A DNA stretch of 64,000 nucleotides from Flavobacteriales bacterium. Its GTDB lineage: Bacteria > Bacteroidota > Bacteroidia > Flavobacteriales > UBA7430. Under the pieces are notes generated by a model. The model searched no databases, was not told where the DNA came from, and worked only from the letters and a program-made list of their open reading frames with translations. Both the position numbers and the translations under genes were made by a program. This document shows, one piece after another, positions 54,188 to 63,824 of this stretch (its first letter is position 1; every line of letters begins with the position of its first letter). The DNA lies in contig PAMD01000020.1 of the NCBI GenBank assembly GCA_002707145.1, forward strand, positions 1 through 64,000, written 5' to 3'.

Positions 54188-55153
54188 ATGCTTCTAAACG
54201 AATTTATAAATGAAAAACCAGAAGTTCATGGAGAGGATCCCCAAGCCACACTCAACATTTTAAAAGCAGTAGAAAAAGCTTCCATCGGTATTTACCAAAA
54301 AATAAATATGGCCGGTCTATTAGATATATTGGGAGCTGAAGGGAGTGAAAATATTCAAGGAGAAAAAGTTCAAAAGCTAGATCTGATCGCTAATCAACAT
54401 TTTATTGAAGAACTAGAATCTTGCGGATATATTGCTGCGATTGCAAGTGAAGAAAATGAAGAGATTATCTCCTTAAATGATAAAGGAGAATATCTATTTG
54501 CAACTGATCCCCTTGATGGGTCCTCCAATATTGACGTCAATATCTCCGTAGGAACTATCTTCTCTATCTTTAAACGAACGAAAAAGGGAGCCGTAAAAAA
54601 AGAAGAATTTTATCGGTTCGGACATGAACAAATCATGGCTGGATACGTACTATACGGATCCTCGTCGGTTTTAGTATATACCTGTGGTAATGGAGTTCAT
54701 TCATTTACTCTTGACCCCGTTCCAGGTATATTCAAACTCACAAACCCCTCTATCATCTCCCCAGAGAACGGTACTATCTTCTCAATCAATGAAGGGAATT
54801 ATCACACATTAGAAAAAGGAGTTAAAAATTATATTGCATTTTGTAAAGAACTAAATTCAGATGGTAAAAGAACCCATACAGCTAGATTTATGGGCTCTCT
54901 GGTCGCAGACTTCCATAGAAATATGCTTAAGGGAGGTATCTTTATTTATCCAGCTACAGCAGATGCACCAGAGGGGCGGCTTAGGCTTCTTTACGAATGC
55001 AACCCCATTGCAATGATCTGCGAACAGGCAGGGGGAATTGCCACAAATGGAAAAACTAGACTTTTAAATACTAAAATTTCAAGTATTCATCAAAGAACAG
55101 CATTTTTTACAGGGTCAAAAAAGATGATGAACAAAGCAATAGAGCTATTATAA
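54188..55153 (+). CDS. fbp: Fructose-1,6-bisphosphatase class 1
   Basis: The 321-residue enzyme hydrolyses fructose-1,6-bisphosphate in gluconeogenesis. Metal-binding motifs are ASEENEE, DPLDGSSNIDVN and the later ECNPIAMICEQAGG with the third metal Glu; YGSSSVLVYTCG and ARFMGSLVADFHRN are also present. Length and motif order are complete. With gap in the same window it fits two-way carbon flow in central metabolism. Confidence 0.96.
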   Translation: MLLNEFINEKPEVHGEDPQATLNILKAVEKASIGIYQKINMAGLLDILGAEGSENIQGEKVQKLDLIANQHFIEELESCGYIAAIASEENEEIISLNDKGEYLFATDPLDGSSNIDVNISVGTIFSIFKRTKKGAVKKEEFYRFGHEQIMAGYVLYGSSSVLVYTCGNGVHSFTLDPVPGIFKLTNPSIISPENGTIFSINEGNYHTLEKGVKNYIAFCKELNSDGKRTHTARFMGSLVADFHRNMLKGGIFIYPATADAPEGRLRLLYECNPIAMICEQAGGIATNGKTRLLNTKISSIHQRTAFFTGSKKMMNKAIELL

Positions 55154-55246
55154 CACGAAATATATCCTGTTGCTTTTAAGAGAAAATAAATAATTTTCCC
55201 CCGAACCCTGATCATTTAACTGATTGGGGTGATCGTATTGATAAAA

Positions 55247-58200
55247 ATGAAAAAAATAGATCTCATAAATGGATATGTTGAGAGCATTCAAAAAAAGAAT
55301 GTGGTAGAATACATCAATAAAAAAAAACCTATATTCCTTAAAAATCTAACTGGATCAGTAGCTTCTTTGGTTGCTATTTCTTGCTTTAAATCTATTGAAA
55401 AAACATTCATTTTTATACTCAACAATAAAGAACAAGCGGCCTATTTTCTAAATGATCTAGAGCAATTTATCCCTGAAAAAGACTTATTATTTTACCCTGA
55501 ATCATATCGAAGACCTTATCAGATTCAAGAAACAGACAACGCAAATGTATTGATGAGAGCAGAAGTTTTACATCGGCTCATCTCCCGGAAAAAGCCCTCA
55601 TTTATAGTCACTTACTCTGATGCTATCTTTGAAAAAGTAATCACTAAAAAGGAACTTAACAAAAGTACCTTAAAACTATCTGTCGGAGAAGAAATAGGAA
55701 TTGATTTTCTAAACGAAACTCTTTTTGAATACGGATTTAGCTATAGTGATTTTGTCACAGAACCCGGGCAATTTTCGATTCGAGGAGGACTTGTGGATGT
55801 TTTCTCCTTTTCGAATGAGCATCCATATCGGATTGAATTTTTTGGAGATGAAGTAGAGAGTATTCGCAGCTTTAATATCAATAGCCAACTCTCCATCAAA
55901 GAAGTGAAAAGACTAGATATCATTCCCAACCTAGAAAAAAAAGAAACAGGAGAAAAAAGAGTGCCTTTTACTGACTATTTTAGGGATGATTCATCAGTTT
56001 GGGTAAAAGACCTTGAACTCTCTAAAGGGCAGTTAGACAAACTATATCTAAAGGCTTGTGATAAATTCGAAAACCTTGGAAAAACAATTAAGCAAATCAA
56101 CCCTGAAGAGCTTTTTATTAATGCCAAAATTCTTCAAGAATCCCTAATTAAATTTTCTGTCAGTTCCTTCGGAGCAAAGCATGATAATGCGGCTACAGAA
56201 ATTGATTTTAACACCTCTTTTCAGCCAAGTTTTAACAAGCAATTTGATCTGCTCACGCAACATTTAAATAATCAAAGTGAGCAAGGCTATAAAAATCTCA
56301 TTGTTTGTGGATCAATGAAACAAGAGGAACGCTTTCTGAATATTTTTGAGAACATTGATTCCAACTTTAATTTCTCTACGCTATTGCTTCCAATTCACGA
56401 GGGATTTATTGATCATGACAATAAAATACTTTGTTACACTGACCATCAGTTATTTGAGCGATATCATAAATTTAAATTAAAATCAGCTCAGCAGTACAAA
56501 AAAATAATTACACTCAATGAAATTACTAACTTAGAAATTGGAGATTTCGTTACTCACATTGATCATGGTATTGGAAAATTTGGAGGTTTACAAAAAATAG
56601 ATGTACAGGGTAAAAAACAAGAAGCTATAAAAATAATTTACAAAAATAATGATCTACTGTACCTAAGCATTCACTCCCTTCACAAAATTAGCAAGTTCAA
56701 CAGCAAAGAAGGTACCGTACCGAAAATTCATCAATTAGGCTCGCCTTCTTGGGCAAAAACAAAAAATAAAACCAAAACAAAAATAAAAACTATTGCATAT
56801 GATTTGATTAAACTTTATGCAAAAAGAAAAAATGTGCGAGGCTTTTCATTTAGTCCAGATAATTACTTACAATATGAATTAGAAGCAAGCTTTATCTACG
56901 AGGATACACCGGATCAACTAAAAACCACACAAGCAGTTAAAAAAGATATGGAATCTGAAAGCCCCATGGACAGATTGATATGCGGTGATGTGGGTTTTGG
57001 AAAAACTGAAATAGCTATTAGAGCTGCTTTTAAAGCTGTATGCGACAACAAGCAAGTAGCCATTCTTGTTCCAACTACCATTCTTGCCCTTCAACATTAC
57101 AAAACCCTTCGAAAAAGACTTAAGGACTTTCCATGCGCGATAGATTATATCAACCGATTCAAAACAGCCAAACAACAAAAAGAAACTTTAAAAAAATTAG
57201 CAGATGGGAAAATTGATATAATTATAGGAACACACAGATTAGTGGGAAAAGATGTCCATTTCCTGGATTTAGGATTACTGATTATTGATGAAGAACAAAA
57301 ATTTGGTGTTGGAGTAAAAGACAAACTTAAGACTCTCAAAACCAACTTAGACACATTGACACTGACTGCAACTCCAATTCCTAGAACTCTACAGTTCTCC
57401 CTAATGGCAGCTAGAGATTTATCAACTATTAAAACAGCACCACCCAACCGATTGCCAGTCCAAACTCAAAATATAGGATTCAATGAAGAAACTTTGAGAG
57501 ATGCTATTCAATACGAAATATCTAGAGGAGGACAAGTATTTTTCATTCACAATCGAATCGAAAATATCAAAGAAGTAGCGGTAATGATACAGCGTCTATG
57601 CCCAGATATTAAGGTTGGCATTGGACATGGACAAATGGACGGGCAAAAGTTAGAACTATTGATGCTAGATTTTATAGAAGGTGAATTTGATCTTTTAGTA
57701 TCAACTACGATCATTGAAAGTGGTTTAGACATTCCTAATGCTAACACAATACTTATTAATGATGCCCAGAATTTTGGTCTCAGTGATTTACACCAAATGA
57801 GAGGTCGAGTGGGACGTTCAAACAAAAAAGCATTCTGTTATCTAATAACTCCACCCAGAATCAGTATGAGTGAAGAAGGTAGAAAACGAATTCAGGCATT
57901 AGAACAGCATGCGGATTTGGGCTCCGGGTTTAATATTGCTATGCGAGACCTTGAAATAAGGGGTGCAGGGGATATTTTAGGTGCTGAACAATCTGGATTT
58001 ATCTCGGATATTGGCTTCGAAATGTATCAAAAAATTTTAAACGAAGCCGTCCAAGAGCTTAAAGAAACTGAATTCAAAGGCACTTATATCAATGATGAAT
58101 CAGACTCATTTTATATGGAAGATTCTCAGATCGATACAGATATGGAAATTTTAATTCCAGACCATTATGTCAATTCAATATCTGAAAGACTTCAGCTTTA

Positions 58201-58594
58201 CAAAGATTTAAACGCACTTCAGAATGAAATAGATCTACATCTATTTGAAGAAAAAATCACAGACCGATTTGGACCTATTCCTGAGACAGTCAAAAGATTA
58301 TCTGATTCAATTCGACTTAGATGGATTGCCAAAGAATTGGGATTTGAAAAAATTATTTTGAAGAACCAAAAAATGATTGCCTATTTTATCGCCAATCCAC
58401 AGTCTATATTTTTCGAATCTAGCCAATTTTCTGGAGTACTTGACTATATTCAAAAAAATCCGAAAACATGCAAAATGAAAGAAAGAAATAACAAACTTAG
58501 CATGGTCTTTCAGGGTATAAGGAAGATTCATACTGCCATATGTGTACTAAAAGAGATTCAATCTAGTTTAGATTCTACAACATTAAGTAACTAG
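55247..58594 (+). CDS. mfd: Transcription-repair coupling factor Mfd
   Basis: The ATG at 55247 is preferred to a GTG 18 bases earlier. The 1115-residue protein removes stalled RNA polymerase and recruits UvrA. It has the UvrB-like N-terminal part (YPESYRRPYQIQETDN, GQFSIRGGLVDVFSF), the polymerase-binding CarD-like segment (LEIGDFVTHIDHGIGKFGGL) and superfamily-2 translocase motifs: CGDVGFGKTEIAIRAA, DEEQKFGV, TATPIPRTL, ESGLDIPNANT and QMRGRVGRS. It runs convergently to the desaturase gene with a 7-base gap. Confidence 0.96.
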   Translation: MKKIDLINGYVESIQKKNVVEYINKKKPIFLKNLTGSVASLVAISCFKSIEKTFIFILNNKEQAAYFLNDLEQFIPEKDLLFYPESYRRPYQIQETDNANVLMRAEVLHRLISRKKPSFIVTYSDAIFEKVITKKELNKSTLKLSVGEEIGIDFLNETLFEYGFSYSDFVTEPGQFSIRGGLVDVFSFSNEHPYRIEFFGDEVESIRSFNINSQLSIKEVKRLDIIPNLEKKETGEKRVPFTDYFRDDSSVWVKDLELSKGQLDKLYLKACDKFENLGKTIKQINPEELFINAKILQESLIKFSVSSFGAKHDNAATEIDFNTSFQPSFNKQFDLLTQHLNNQSEQGYKNLIVCGSMKQEERFLNIFENIDSNFNFSTLLLPIHEGFIDHDNKILCYTDHQLFERYHKFKLKSAQQYKKIITLNEITNLEIGDFVTHIDHGIGKFGGLQKIDVQGKKQEAIKIIYKNNDLLYLSIHSLHKISKFNSKEGTVPKIHQLGSPSWAKTKNKTKTKIKTIAYDLIKLYAKRKNVRGFSFSPDNYLQYELEASFIYEDTPDQLKTTQAVKKDMESESPMDRLICGDVGFGKTEIAIRAAFKAVCDNKQVAILVPTTILALQHYKTLRKRLKDFPCAIDYINRFKTAKQQKETLKKLADGKIDIIIGTHRLVGKDVHFLDLGLLIIDEEQKFGVGVKDKLKTLKTNLDTLTLTATPIPRTLQFSLMAARDLSTIKTAPPNRLPVQTQNIGFNEETLRDAIQYEISRGGQVFFIHNRIENIKEVAVMIQRLCPDIKVGIGHGQMDGQKLELLMLDFIEGEFDLLVSTTIIESGLDIPNANTILINDAQNFGLSDLHQMRGRVGRSNKKAFCYLITPPRISMSEEGRKRIQALEQHADLGSGFNIAMRDLEIRGAGDILGAEQSGFISDIGFEMYQKILNEAVQELKETEFKGTYINDESDSFYMEDSQIDTDMEILIPDHYVNSISERLQLYKDLNALQNEIDLHLFEEKITDRFGPIPETVKRLSDSIRLRWIAKELGFEKIILKNQKMIAYFIANPQSIFFESSQFSGVLDYIQKNPKTCKMKERNNKLSMVFQGIRKIHTAICVLKEIQSSLDSTTLSN

Positions 58595-58601
58595 GCAAAT
58601 A

Positions 58602-59696
58602 TTAGGATATAGTTCTCGGCTTTAAACCAAACATTTTTAACATTTTATAGTGGGAAATAACTGCCTCCACATAGGTCTTATTCTCGTTGTATAAAATGCC
58701 ATACTCAAGTGCAGTGGCTTTCACAATGGTCGAAATTTGTTTATAATGTACGTGACAAATATTAGGAAACAAGTGATGCTCGATTTGAAAATTTAAGCCT
58801 CCGGCAAACCAATTAACTAGCGGTGAGTTTTTTGCAAAGTTTGCAGTGGTTTTGAACTGGTGAATCATCCATTCGTTTTCTATATTACCGTGGTCGTTTG
58901 GAGCCGGAAAAGAGACACCTTCTACTACATGAGCTAACTGAAAAGTAACAGTTAATATAAATCCAGCAACCATGTTCATTATTACCCAGCCCAATAGAAC
59001 CTGCCACCAAAAAAAAGACGAAAAAATCGTAGGTAGAATAAAAATAAACAGCCAATAAACTAATTTATAAAAAATTAATTTCCTGAATTGTTGCTGTTTA
59101 TCTAGAAGACCCTCTGGACTCAAACCCAAATTAGTAAATCTTTTAAATTGAATAAAATCCATAAATGCCCAGGTAATAGTCCCCAAAGTATACAGAAAAA
59201 ACCCATAAATATGTTGATACTTGTGACCCTGATGCCATTTTTGACGGTGCGAAAGTCTCAAAAATGGATCTTGTTCGATGTCACCATCGAGACCTTCAAT
59301 ATTGGTGTATGTATGATGAAGAATGTTGTGCTGAACTTTCCAGTTGTAGACGTCTCCACCAATTAAATAAATACATATTCCAACCCACTTATTTACTTTT
59401 GGATTAGATGAATAAGCTCCATGGTTTGCATCGTGCATCACCGACATTCCGATACCTGACATACCAATACCCATAACAATCGCAATAAGCAGTCCTGAAA
59501 CACCTGTTATTAAACCTGAATAAACAAATCCATAAGGAACAAGATAAATAAAAAACATCGAAATAGTTTTAATCACCATATGCACATTTGCAGTTTTAGA
59601 AATATTATTTTCTTTAAAATAACGGTTGACGCGTTTTCTTAAATCTCTGACAAAAGTAGCTTGATCTTTATTCTGAAACTTTATTTTTCGAATCAT
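58602..59696 (-). CDS. Membrane fatty acid (acyl-CoA/acyl-lipid) desaturase
   Basis: The 364-residue integral membrane enzyme puts double bonds into acyl chains using a di-iron centre. Three His boxes are present: HDANH (88-92), HNILHH (123-128) and QIEHH near residue 297, with hydrophobic segments around 40-90, 105-120 and 205-245. The third box with Gln suggests the front-end or linoleoyl-CoA-type group common in cold-water flavobacteria. No cytochrome b5 domain is fused. Position of the double bond cannot be told. It has its own promoter element at 59719-59726. Confidence 0.9.
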   Translation of the reverse strand: MIRKIKFQNKDQATFVRDLRKRVNRYFKENNISKTANVHMVIKTISMFFIYLVPYGFVYSGLITGVSGLLIAIVMGIGMSGIGMSVMHDANHGAYSSNPKVNKWVGICIYLIGGDVYNWKVQHNILHHTYTNIEGLDGDIEQDPFLRLSHRQKWHQGHKYQHIYGFFLYTLGTITWAFMDFIQFKRFTNLGLSPEGLLDKQQQFRKLIFYKLVYWLFIFILPTIFSSFFWWQVLLGWVIMNMVAGFILTVTFQLAHVVEGVSFPAPNDHGNIENEWMIHQFKTTANFAKNSPLVNWFAGGLNFQIEHHLFPNICHVHYKQISTIVKATALEYGILYNENKTYVEAVISHYKMLKMFGLKPRTIS

Positions 59697-59718
59697 AATG
59701 TATTTTGTTTATAATTTG

Positions 59719-59726
59719 CAAAATTA
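59719..59726 (-). promoter_or_regulatory. -7 promoter element for the desaturase gene
   Basis: TAATTTTG on the minus strand is an exact TAnnTTTG match ending 22 bases before the ATG. No clear -33 TTTG. Confidence 0.4.
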
Positions 59727-59845
59727 AGCTTAATTTAATCATGCACTTTTTATTTAGTTGTTAAACTAATGTTAAATAGACGATTCTAGATAACAAAACA
59801 AGAAGCTCTTACCTAACTTAAAATTTAAGACTAAATAAAGAAAAG

Positions 59846-61051
59846 TTAAATTCCTAAATTTTTCTTAACATTAACCTCTCCATCTAAAAGAAATTCAATC
59901 GGATTCTCTAATGCTTCTTTCAGAGTACAAAGAAAGCCCACAGATTCTTTCCCATCTATAATTCTGTGATCATAAGAAAGAGCCACAAACATGATAGGAC
60001 GAACCACAATTTCTCCATGCACCACAACAGCACGCTCAACAATATTGTGCATGCCGAGAATGGCAGATTGCGGTGGATTGATGATAGGAGTTGACAACAT
60101 GGACCCAAACACACCCCCGTTTGTTATGGTAAAGGTCCCACCCAACATGTCATCCATACTAATTTTACCGTCTCTAGCTTTAATAGCAAGCCGTTTAATT
60201 TCAGACTCGACTCCAGCAAAATCTAATAATTCTGCATTTCGAACAACAGGAACCATCAATCCTTTCGGTGAACTTACGGCTATCGAAATATCCGCGTAGT
60301 CAAAATAAACGACTTCTTTGCCATCAATCATCGCATTTACATCGGGAAATAATTTAAGAGCTTTAGTTACTGCTTTAGTGAAAAAAGACATAAAACCAAG
60401 GCCAACACCATGGGTTTCCTTAAATGCTTCCTTATAAATTTTTCGTAAATCCATAATAGGCTTCATATCTATCTCATTGAAGGTAGTCAACATAGCAGTC
60501 TCATTTTTTACTGCAACTAATCGTTCTGCAACCTTTCTACGAAGTACAGACATTTTTTTATTTTCTGACCCTCTGGATCCAACTCCTAAGCCCATAGAAG
60601 CTTTGGCTCTTATTACATCTTCTTTGAGTATTCTTCCCCCCTTACCTGACCCAAAAATATCATCTATTCTATTTTCATCCATCATTTTTTTTGCAGCAGG
60701 AGATGGAGTTCCTGCAGCATAGGAATTTTCATTGGTAGAAACTGGCTTATTAGTAGGAATATCTGTATGTGGTTTAATTGAAGCTACTTTTATACTAGCA
60801 GATGAATCACCAGAAACTGAAGTATCAATAGTACATACTAGACCCCCCACTTCAATAGCTTCCCCCTCATCTACCTTTATGGAAATTGCTCCACTTTCTT
60901 CGGCGGCTATCGTTAAAGTAGCTTTGTCAGAGTCTATTTCACAGATCTCTTGATCTTTCTCAACATATTCTCCTTCGGCCACTAGCCAAGTTGCAATCTC
61001 AACTTCAGAGATAGATTCGCCGGGAGATGGAATAGTCATTTCAATGATCAT
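59846..61051 (-). CDS. sucB: 2-oxoglutarate dehydrogenase E2 (dihydrolipoyl succinyltransferase)
   Basis: The 401-residue E2 has an N-terminal lipoyl domain with Lys43 in EIDSDKATL, an E3-binding domain (about 115-150, SPAAKKMMDENRIDDIFGSG) and the catalytic domain with the succinyltransferase-type MAALVPVVR-like GLMVPVVRNAE, FTITNGGVFGSMLSTPIINPPQSAILG and the active-site DHRIIDG. It passes succinyl groups to CoA in the TCA cycle. It follows sucA by 29 bases in the same operon. The lipoyl group would be made by LipA encoded here. Confidence 0.95.
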   Translation of the reverse strand: MIIEMTIPSPGESISEVEIATWLVAEGEYVEKDQEICEIDSDKATLTIAAEESGAISIKVDEGEAIEVGGLVCTIDTSVSGDSSASIKVASIKPHTDIPTNKPVSTNENSYAAGTPSPAAKKMMDENRIDDIFGSGKGGRILKEDVIRAKASMGLGVGSRGSENKKMSVLRRKVAERLVAVKNETAMLTTFNEIDMKPIMDLRKIYKEAFKETHGVGLGFMSFFTKAVTKALKLFPDVNAMIDGKEVVYFDYADISIAVSSPKGLMVPVVRNAELLDFAGVESEIKRLAIKARDGKISMDDMLGGTFTITNGGVFGSMLSTPIINPPQSAILGMHNIVERAVVVHGEIVVRPIMFVALSYDHRIIDGKESVGFLCTLKEALENPIEFLLDGEVNVKKNLGI

Positions 61052-61080
61052 AGCAGTATATTTTGACTTCTTAATTTATT

Positions 61081-63804
61081 TTATAATTTAAAAACTCTTT
61101 CTATCACATCCTGCTGTCTTCTTGCAGAACGTTTTGAAGAACCTGAAGCGGGAGTAGCACTTACGCTTCGAGCAACTAACTGAAGGGGCAGTTCTCTCCA
61201 ACTTCTTAACAAAAATCCCCAAGCTCCCATATTTTCTGGTTCTTCTTGTGCCCATATATAAGTCTTTACTTTTGAATACTTGGCTACAAGGGATTGTAAT
61301 TTTATTATAGGAAAAGGATATAACTGCTCTACTCTAACCAAAGCTATGTCAGAAGATTTGGTTTGCTCTTTGTGTGCTAATAATTCGTAATAAAGCTTAC
61401 CGGAACAAAAAACTAACTTAGTTACTTTTTCAACCTCAGCAGAAGTATCATCAATCACTTCTTGAAAAGATCCTTTTAAAAAGTCTTGAATGGGAGAAAG
61501 GCATTTCGGATGGCGTAATAAACTTTTAGGACTCATGACCACAAGTGGCTTTCTAAAGTCTCTGTGTAACTGTCTTCTCAGTAAGTGAAAAAAATTGGCA
61601 GGAGTCGTCGCATTAGCTATTTGCATATTGAGCTGCCCACACAACTGGAGATAGCGTTCTAAACGTGCACTAGAATGTTCAGCTCCCTGCCCCTCGTAAC
61701 CATGCGGCAACAAGAGAACCAAGCTATTGTATATTTCCCATTTATCCTCGGCAGCTGAGAGATATTGATCAATTAGTATCTGTGCCCCATTAGAAAAATC
61801 TCCAAATTGAGCTTCCCAAATAGTCAATCCATCTGGGGCAGCCATAGCAAAACCATAATCAAAGCCTAAAACACCATATTCGGACAATAGGGAATTATAA
61901 ATTTGAAATTTCGCCTCTAGCCCTTCCATATGATTTAATGGATTAACTCTTTCTTCAGTGATGATATCTCTTAAAATTGCATGTCTATGAGAGAAAGTAC
62001 CTCGTTCTACATCTTGCCCTGTCATTCTAACTTCTTTCCCTTCGGTCAATAGAGATCCGTAAGCCATAAGCTCAGCCATACCCCAATCTACAATTTGAGT
62101 CTCTTCAACCATTCGTTCTCTATCTTTAAGTAACTTTAATGATTTCTTAAAAAAAGTATGGCCTTCTGGAGGAGTGTATAGAGCGCGTGAAATAATGGAT
62201 AGTTGTTCCTCAGAAATTCCTGTTTCTGGTGAAAAATTAAAGTCGACTTCTTGAGCTTTTCGAATGTGAGCCCATTCTTTCTCCATGAATCTTGTAATGC
62301 TGGTTGTGTTCTCTTTTCTGGCCTCCGAAAGATCAACTTCTAATAATTCTTTAAATTGAATGGCCATCTCCTTGACCATATTAGCTTCTACTATCCCTTG
62401 AGAAATTAATTTTTGATGATAGATTTCTCTAGGATTGGAATGTTTGGAAATAGCTTCATATAAATTGGGCTGAGTAAATCTAGGCTCATCTCCTTCGTTG
62501 TGTCCATAACGACGATAACACAAGAGGTCAATGAACACATCTTTTCTGAACTCTTGCCGGTAGGCGGCAGCAAAATTTATGGAATGGACAACAGCCTCTA
62601 CATCATCACCATTGACATGAAGCACGGGGCTCAATGTTGTTTTTGCCACATCAGTACAATAAATACTAGAGCGACCGTCAAGATAATTGGTTGTAAAGCC
62701 TACCTGGTTATTGATGACAATATGTACACTTCCACCTGTCTTATATGCAGGTAGCTGAGCCATCTGTAAAATTTCAAAAACTAATCCCTGTCCAGCAATA
62801 GCAGCATCTCCGTGAATAATAATAGGTAATAATTTAGCATCATCACCTGCGTAGCTGTGCTCAATTTTTGCACGAGATATTCCCTGCATAACAGATCCCA
62901 CTGCTTCAAGATGAGATGGATTTGGAACCAAACACATACGAACATCTTTGCCAGAATCTGTAGTCACATCATAAGAGTATCCCAAATGATATTTGACATC
63001 TCCATCAAATTCTTTGTCTTCATAACCTAAACCTTCAAACTCTTTAAATACTTGTTTATAAGGTTTTTTAAAAATGTTGGCTAGTACATTTAATCTTCCT
63101 CTGTGAGCCATTCCAATTACAAACTCCTTAATATTCATAATCGAACCATATTCAACCAAGGCGTCTAGAGCAGGAATCAGGGCTTCTCCACCTTCGAGTG
63201 AAAAACGCTTTTGCCCGACATATTTAGTATGGATAAAACTTTCAAAAGCAACCGCTTCATTTAGTTTTTTGAGCATTTGCTTTTTCTGATTAAGGGTAAA
63301 TAATGGTTGATTATCATTTTTATGAATATAATTCTTAATCCAGTTCCTCTCACTTGAATTACGAATATACATATACTCTACCCCAATCGACTGACAATAA
63401 ACCTTGTTCAAATGAATAACAATATCAGACAAAGTGGAAGGACCAATACCGCATTGTGTCCCTGCTTGAAATACAGTTTCTAAATCTGAATTTTGCAGGT
63501 TAAAAAACTCAATATTTAATTTTGGCTGATAGTCTCGTCGCTCTCTTACAGGATTTGTTTTTGTAAATAAGTGGCCCCTCTGCCTGTAAGCATCGATTAA
63601 GTTAATTACATCAAACTCTTTTCTAAAGGATTTTGGAAACTGAGATTCAATCTCATCACGGGTATAAGATTCATTGGCAAAATCATAGCCCTGGAAAAAG
63701 CTTCTCCAAGTTTGCTCTACTGAATCTGGATTCTTTAGATATTGTTCGTATATCTCTTCAAAAAAAGCTGAGTTTGCTGCTCCTAAAAATGAATAATTAT
63801 CCAT
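61081..63804 (-). CDS. sucA: 2-oxoglutarate dehydrogenase E1
   Basis: The ATG at 63804 gives MDNYSFLGAANSAFFEEIYE, the normal E1o N-terminus; a TTG 15 bases upstream overlaps the promoter element. The 907-residue enzyme is thiamine-diphosphate dependent and decarboxylates 2-oxoglutarate. Marks are the E2-binding N-terminus, GMAHRGRLNVLAN, HGDAAIAGQGLVFE, INNQVGFTTN, YRRYGHNEGDEPRFTQP, GQDVERGTFSHRHA, FGDFSNGAQILIDQ and RLERYLQLC. It is the first gene of the sucAB operon; the E3 gene is not in the window. Confidence 0.97.
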   Translation of the reverse strand: MDNYSFLGAANSAFFEEIYEQYLKNPDSVEQTWRSFFQGYDFANESYTRDEIESQFPKSFRKEFDVINLIDAYRQRGHLFTKTNPVRERRDYQPKLNIEFFNLQNSDLETVFQAGTQCGIGPSTLSDIVIHLNKVYCQSIGVEYMYIRNSSERNWIKNYIHKNDNQPLFTLNQKKQMLKKLNEAVAFESFIHTKYVGQKRFSLEGGEALIPALDALVEYGSIMNIKEFVIGMAHRGRLNVLANIFKKPYKQVFKEFEGLGYEDKEFDGDVKYHLGYSYDVTTDSGKDVRMCLVPNPSHLEAVGSVMQGISRAKIEHSYAGDDAKLLPIIIHGDAAIAGQGLVFEILQMAQLPAYKTGGSVHIVINNQVGFTTNYLDGRSSIYCTDVAKTTLSPVLHVNGDDVEAVVHSINFAAAYRQEFRKDVFIDLLCYRRYGHNEGDEPRFTQPNLYEAISKHSNPREIYHQKLISQGIVEANMVKEMAIQFKELLEVDLSEARKENTTSITRFMEKEWAHIRKAQEVDFNFSPETGISEEQLSIISRALYTPPEGHTFFKKSLKLLKDRERMVEETQIVDWGMAELMAYGSLLTEGKEVRMTGQDVERGTFSHRHAILRDIITEERVNPLNHMEGLEAKFQIYNSLLSEYGVLGFDYGFAMAAPDGLTIWEAQFGDFSNGAQILIDQYLSAAEDKWEIYNSLVLLLPHGYEGQGAEHSSARLERYLQLCGQLNMQIANATTPANFFHLLRRQLHRDFRKPLVVMSPKSLLRHPKCLSPIQDFLKGSFQEVIDDTSAEVEKVTKLVFCSGKLYYELLAHKEQTKSSDIALVRVEQLYPFPIIKLQSLVAKYSKVKTYIWAQEEPENMGAWGFLLRSWRELPLQLVARSVSATPASGSSKRSARRQQDVIERVFKL

Positions 63805-63816
63805 TGTTTTCTTAAA

Positions 63817-63824
63817 CAAAAATA
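63817..63824 (-). promoter_or_regulatory. -7 promoter element for sucAB
   Basis: TATTTTTG on the minus strand is an exact TAnnTTTG match ending 12 bases before the sucA ATG, implying a leader of only a few bases. It overlaps the alternative TTG start. Confidence 0.45.
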
